Source: Bacillota bacterium (GTDB taxonomy: Bacteria > Bacillota > Clostridia > Tissierellales > Peptoniphilaceae). Taken from it: a stretch of DNA of 6,883 bases. The stretch covers positions 1 through 6,883 of the forward strand of contig JAEZYW010000117.1 in assembly GCA_023418835.1 (NCBI GenBank), written 5' to 3'. The translations under genes were made by a program, and so were the position numbers. A model generated the notes under the pieces. The model worked only from the letters and a program-made list of their open reading frames with translations. It did no database searches and had not been told where the DNA came from. Of this stretch, positions 3,908 through 6,883 are shown one piece after another. Numbering within the stretch: position 1 is the first letter of the stretch; every line of letters starts with the position of its first letter.

Positions 3908-5998
3908 ATGGAAAAGTTTAAATTGTTTTTTAAAAATCATTATAAAAAATTAATCCTTGGACTGGCACTCGTCCTTGGAATTGGATTTATAGGATCCAGA
4001 TTTTTGTCTTCTGGTAAAAGCAATTATCAAGAGATATCCAAATCAGAAACTACTTTACTTAATAAAAAAGAATTTGTTAATTCTGTTAGCGAGAGTGGAA
4101 AGGCAAAGAGCGAAACAACTAGGAATGTATACGCTGAAAAGACCCTTCCTGTAAAAGAAATAAAAGTAGAGGTTGGGGATAATGTAAAAGCTGGAGATGT
4201 TATAGCAATTTTAGAAGACTCTACAATAAAACAACAGCTAGATCAAAAACAAGCTCAAATTGCTGCTAACCAAAGAAGTTCAGGTCCTCAAATAAAAAGT
4301 GCTAGAGATAGACTTAATGAAGCCATTAGAAATAGGGACCAAGGAACAAATTCTCAAGTTGTTTCAGCACAAAATGCAGTCGTGAGCGCATTTGATTCGT
4401 GGCAAACTGCAGAGAGAACTTTTGAGAATTTAATCAACTCCATGGCTACAGGCTACAACGACGTGCTGCTTTCTCAAAATATAAATGAAAAAAATTTGGA
4501 AAATACCCAAATTACAACGGATTTGACTTATCAACAATCTCAAAATAACTTAAATAGATTGCAAGAAGAAATAACCCGTTCTGCCGAATTGGCTAGTCGA
4601 GCTAGTAGGGAGTTAGATGATTTAAAGGCTAGAGATTCCCATTTGGAAAGAAGAATTAACGAAATTACTAAGCAACTTGAAATCGCAAAGGGTTCAGTTT
4701 CAAATACGGATGAAATTGCAAATCTAGAAATTCAACTTAGATCTGCACAATCAAGACTTTCAGCCCTTGAATTAGAACATAACGAAAATGAAAAATCAAA
4801 AGATTTTGAAGTAATACAAAGAAATATTGCCATAGCCTCTGAGATTAATGAATTAAATAGAGATATAGCACGTTTTAGAGATGAGATAGATCAAAAGAAA
4901 AATACAGTTACAATTACTACAACTTCTCCCAATGCAAGTATAGATCAATTAACTCGAGATCTAGAAATTGCCCAAAATGATTCCAAACTTATAAAAGAAA
5001 GAATCGGCGAGGTTTCAGGGGAAAAGCAAAAATACGAAGGGGAATTAGAAGCTGCTCAAAAGACAATTAACTCAAGTATTGATCAAGTAAATCAAAATAA
5101 ATTACAACTAGACATAACTAAAGATAACAGAGAAGTTGCAGCTTTACAAAAAGATGCTTCTAGAAAAAATTTAGAAGATCAATTAAAGATGGCGAGAAAA
5201 AATGCAGATGATGCAAAGAGACAATACGAAGCTGCCCTTAAAAATTTAGAAATCTCTAAAATTATGACAAATGACGAAATTAACGCTTTGAGAAATAGTC
5301 TTAACTCTGCTGCTGCAAGTGCGGACAATAGTCTTAATTATGTAGATATAAAATATTTAGAAGAGGATTTGGAAAAAACAGTAATAAAAGCTCCAATTGA
5401 TGGAACAATTACTAATCTAAATATGACAAAAGGACAAGCTCCTACAGATTATGTGGCAAAAATAGAAACGATAAATAGAATAATCGTAGAATCACAAGTA
5501 AAGGAATTTGATATCAATAGAGTTCACGTGGGAATGAAAGTTGAAATAACTGGAGATGCTTTGCCATTAGGTACTGTAATTCCTGGCGAAATAGAATCCA
5601 TAGAACCGACTGCAATTGCTCCAACTCCAGGTTCAACTACTTCTGAAGTTGCATATAAAGTAATAATCTCATTGGATAAAGTTTCTGAAGAGATTAAACC
5701 TGATATGAATGTTAAGGTTAAATACATTATAGAAAAGCAAGAAGACGTCTTTACCGTACCTTCAAATTCAGTCTATGAGAAAAACGGAAAATCTTTTATA
5801 TTAGCAATAGATGATAAAGAAATTACAACTGTAAGGGAAATTGAAGTTACTGTAGAAACTCAAAATGATTACGAATCAGTTGTCAAATCACCTGAACTAA
5901 ACGAAAAGATTAGAGTAATTAGCTCGCCAGATGCTTATACAACAGGTATGGAATTGAGATTAACTGATGTCGCTCCTGGAGATAATAAAGGAGACTAA
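3908..5998 (+). CDS. MacA/YknX-type efflux adaptor (HlyD family) with very long coiled coil
   Basis: Membrane-anchored adaptor subunit of a tripartite ABC exporter. The 696-residue protein has a short basic N-terminus, a membrane anchor at about 15-32 (LILGLALVLGIGFIG) with no lipobox, and the first half of a biotinyl/lipoyl-like domain at about 72-104 (VKEIKVEVGDNVKAGDVIAIL). An Asn/Gln/Glu/Lys-rich coiled coil follows from about 105 to 480. Next come the second lipoyl half at about 488-517 (VIKAPIDGTITNLN), a beta-barrel to about 610 and a membrane-proximal domain to about 690. This is the MacA/YknX order, but such adaptors are usually about 350-400 residues, so the helical region is several times the normal length. 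Likely helix breaks are at RSSGP (123-127), GSVSNT (262-267) and TTTSPN (336-341). The gene is followed by the ATPase and permease genes with almost no gap. The substrate cannot be inferred; antimicrobial peptides, toxins or lipids are exported by relatives. Confidence 0.88.
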   Translation: MEKFKLFFKNHYKKLILGLALVLGIGFIGSRFLSSGKSNYQEISKSETTLLNKKEFVNSVSESGKAKSETTRNVYAEKTLPVKEIKVEVGDNVKAGDVIAILEDSTIKQQLDQKQAQIAANQRSSGPQIKSARDRLNEAIRNRDQGTNSQVVSAQNAVVSAFDSWQTAERTFENLINSMATGYNDVLLSQNINEKNLENTQITTDLTYQQSQNNLNRLQEEITRSAELASRASRELDDLKARDSHLERRINEITKQLEIAKGSVSNTDEIANLEIQLRSAQSRLSALELEHNENEKSKDFEVIQRNIAIASEINELNRDIARFRDEIDQKKNTVTITTTSPNASIDQLTRDLEIAQNDSKLIKERIGEVSGEKQKYEGELEAAQKTINSSIDQVNQNKLQLDITKDNREVAALQKDASRKNLEDQLKMARKNADDAKRQYEAALKNLEISKIMTNDEINALRNSLNSAAASADNSLNYVDIKYLEEDLEKTVIKAPIDGTITNLNMTKGQAPTDYVAKIETINRIIVESQVKEFDINRVHVGMKVEITGDALPLGTVIPGEIESIEPTAIAPTPGSTTSEVAYKVIISLDKVSEEIKPDMNVKVKYIIEKQEDVFTVPSNSVYEKNGKSFILAIDDKEITTVREIEVTVETQNDYESVVKSPELNEKIRVISSPDAYTTGMELRLTDVAPGDNKGD
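5987..5993 (+). promoter_or_regulatory. Ribosome binding site fixing the TTG start of the ATPase
   Basis: AAAGGAG lies inside the last codons of the adaptor gene and ends 6 nt before TTG at 6000. An ATG at 6018 has no Shine-Dalgarno sequence, and an ATG at 5967 would sit deep inside the adaptor gene without one. The TTG is therefore the best-supported start. Confidence 0.75.
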
Positions 5999-5999
5999 T

Positions 6000-6674
6000 T
6001 TGAAAAAAATAATTGATATGAAAAATATAGTGAAAAGATACTACATTGGACAACCCAATGAATTGCAGATTCTCCACGGAATCGATTTAGAAGTTTACGA
6101 AGGAGAATTTATGTCCATAGTAGGGGCATCCGGTTCTGGAAAGAGTACCCTTATGAATATAATTGGACTTTTAGACCGTCCCACAGAAGGGAAATATTTC
6201 CTTTCTGGCAAGGATATGGATACTGCAAAGGATAAAGAACTTTCACTTATACGAAATAAAAAAATAGGATTTGTCTTTCAAAACTTCAATCTTATACCTA
6301 GGCTTACTGCACTGAAAAATGTGGAGTTGCCTATGCTTTATGCAAAAGTTCCTGCTAAAGAAAGAAGAGAAAGGGCAATGGAGTTATTAAAGTTAGTGGA
6401 GATGGACGAAAGAAAGGATCATCAACCCAATGAATTATCTGGTGGACAAAAACAAAGAGTTGCCATAGCAAGGGCGATGGCTAATAAACCTGATATCGTC
6501 TTAGCCGATGAGCCTACTGGGGCTTTGGATTCAAAAACTGGTCGTTTAGTAATGGACTTGTTTCACAAATTAAACCAAACTGAAAAATCCACATTGATAC
6601 TGATAACTCACAATCCTGAACTTGCAGAAGAAACCAGTAGAATTGTAACTATGGTAGATGGAAGGTTAGTATAA
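6000..6674 (+). CDS. MacB/LolD/YknY-type ABC transporter ATPase
   Basis: ATP-hydrolysing subunit that drives the MacB/FtsX-type permease encoded next. From the TTG at 6000 the protein has 224 residues, normal for this family. All nucleotide-binding motifs are intact: Walker A GASGSGKST (42-50), Q-loop Gln94 in VFQNFNLIPRLTALKNVELP, signature LSGGQ (146-150), Walker B IVLADEP (166-172) with catalytic Glu171, D-loop ALDS (175-178) and switch His204 in ITHN. The LIPRLTALKNVELP stretch and the ADEPTGALDS pattern are typical of the macrolide-exporter/lipoprotein-release ATPase family. The start falls 1 nt after the adaptor stop codon, and the stop overlaps the permease ATG by one base (TAATG), so the three genes form one coupled operon. 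LolD-type lipoprotein release is less likely because the adaptor is MacA-like. Confidence 0.93.
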   Translation: MKKIIDMKNIVKRYYIGQPNELQILHGIDLEVYEGEFMSIVGASGSGKSTLMNIIGLLDRPTEGKYFLSGKDMDTAKDKELSLIRNKKIGFVFQNFNLIPRLTALKNVELPMLYAKVPAKERRERAMELLKLVEMDERKDHQPNELSGGQKQRVAIARAMANKPDIVLADEPTGALDSKTGRLVMDLFHKLNQTEKSTLILITHNPELAEETSRIVTMVDGRLV

Positions 6675-6883
6675 TGGGAATATTTGAAAATGTTAAAATT
6701 GCCTTAGAAGGCTTGCGTCTTAACAAAATGAGAACTTTCTTGACAATGTTGGGAATAATAATAGGAATTTCTTCTGTTATCGCAATCATAACTGTCGGGG
6801 ATGCAATGAGCAAATCTGTATCAGAAGGTTTTGACAGTTTAGCAAGCAATCTAATCTCAATATACGTTAGCCCTAGAGAAAGT
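6674..6883 (+). CDS. MacB/YknZ-type ABC transporter permease (5' part only)
   Basis: The first 70 codons of the membrane subunit are visible; the gene continues past the right edge. The sequence opens with a short amphipathic stretch (MGIFENVKIALEGLRLNKMR), then the first membrane helix (TFLTMLGIIIGISSVIAIITVG, about residues 21-42) and the start of the extracytoplasmic domain (SVSEGFDSLASNLISIYV). MRTFLTMLGIIIGISSVIA is the hallmark N-terminus of the MacB/FtsX permease family. The ATG at 6674 shares its A with the stop codon of the ATPase gene, and GGAAGG (6660-6665) lies 8 nt upstream. This is a stand-alone permease, not the fused ATPase-permease of Gram-negative MacB. Confidence 0.9.
   Translation, partial: MGIFENVKIALEGLRLNKMRTFLTMLGIIIGISSVIAIITVGDAMSKSVSEGFDSLASNLISIYVSPRES

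Noticed and set aside
5967..5999. Longer start for the exporter ATPase inside the adaptor gene
   Set aside because: No ribosome binding site precedes it, and the residues it adds are not part of the ATPase family's N-terminus.

Overview
The window is AT-rich, with A/T-ending codons, strong AGGAGG-type ribosome binding sites, intrinsic terminators and sigma-A-like promoters. This points to a low-GC, anaerobic member of the Bacillota. An anaerobic-type cobaltochelatase, a phosphotransacetylase and an SfsA protein in a genome this AT-rich would suit a fermentative Gram-positive anaerobic coccus of the Peptoniphilaceae/Tissierellia type. That placement is an inference from gene content and composition, not a match to a known genome.

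Layout. (1) Positions 1-1720, minus strand: a cobalamin (B12) biosynthesis operon. A promoter (1692-1720) drives a leader of about 260 nt holding a cobalamin riboswitch (1514-1676) and a riboswitch-controlled intrinsic terminator (1433-1462). After these come cbiL (TTG start at 1422), cbiK (ATGA overlap with cbiL) and the first codons of a third gene (ATGA overlap with cbiK) that runs off the left edge. (2) 1753-2786, plus strand: pta with its own promoter, divergent from the cbi operon. (3) 2787-3013: a convergent intergenic region with a GC-cored, branched inverted-repeat structure and a partial second copy of it. (4) 3014-3782, minus strand: sfsA with its promoter. (5) 3841-6883, plus strand: a tripartite MacAB/YknXYZ-type ABC exporter operon. 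It encodes a membrane-anchored HlyD/MacA-like adaptor with an exceptionally long coiled coil, a MacB/LolD-type ATPase, and the first 70 codons of the FtsX/MacB-type permease.

How the genes work together. CbiL and CbiK act early in the anaerobic corrin pathway: CbiK puts cobalt into sirohydrochlorin and CbiL methylates cobalt-precorrin-2 at C-20. The product, cobalamin, would switch the operon off through the riboswitch. Here the switch can be read at base level. The 3' strand of aptamer helix P1 is exactly complementary over 8 nt to the descending strand of the terminator, so P1 and the antiterminator exclude each other. Pta interconverts acetyl-CoA and acetyl phosphate; no acetate kinase gene is in the window. 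The adaptor, ATPase and permease should form one export machine, with substrate unknown.

No wholly new system is evident. The points most worth a second look are the intergenic structured element at 2821-2916 with its partial copy at 2931-2980, the length of the adaptor's coiled coil, and the riboswitch strand exchange.
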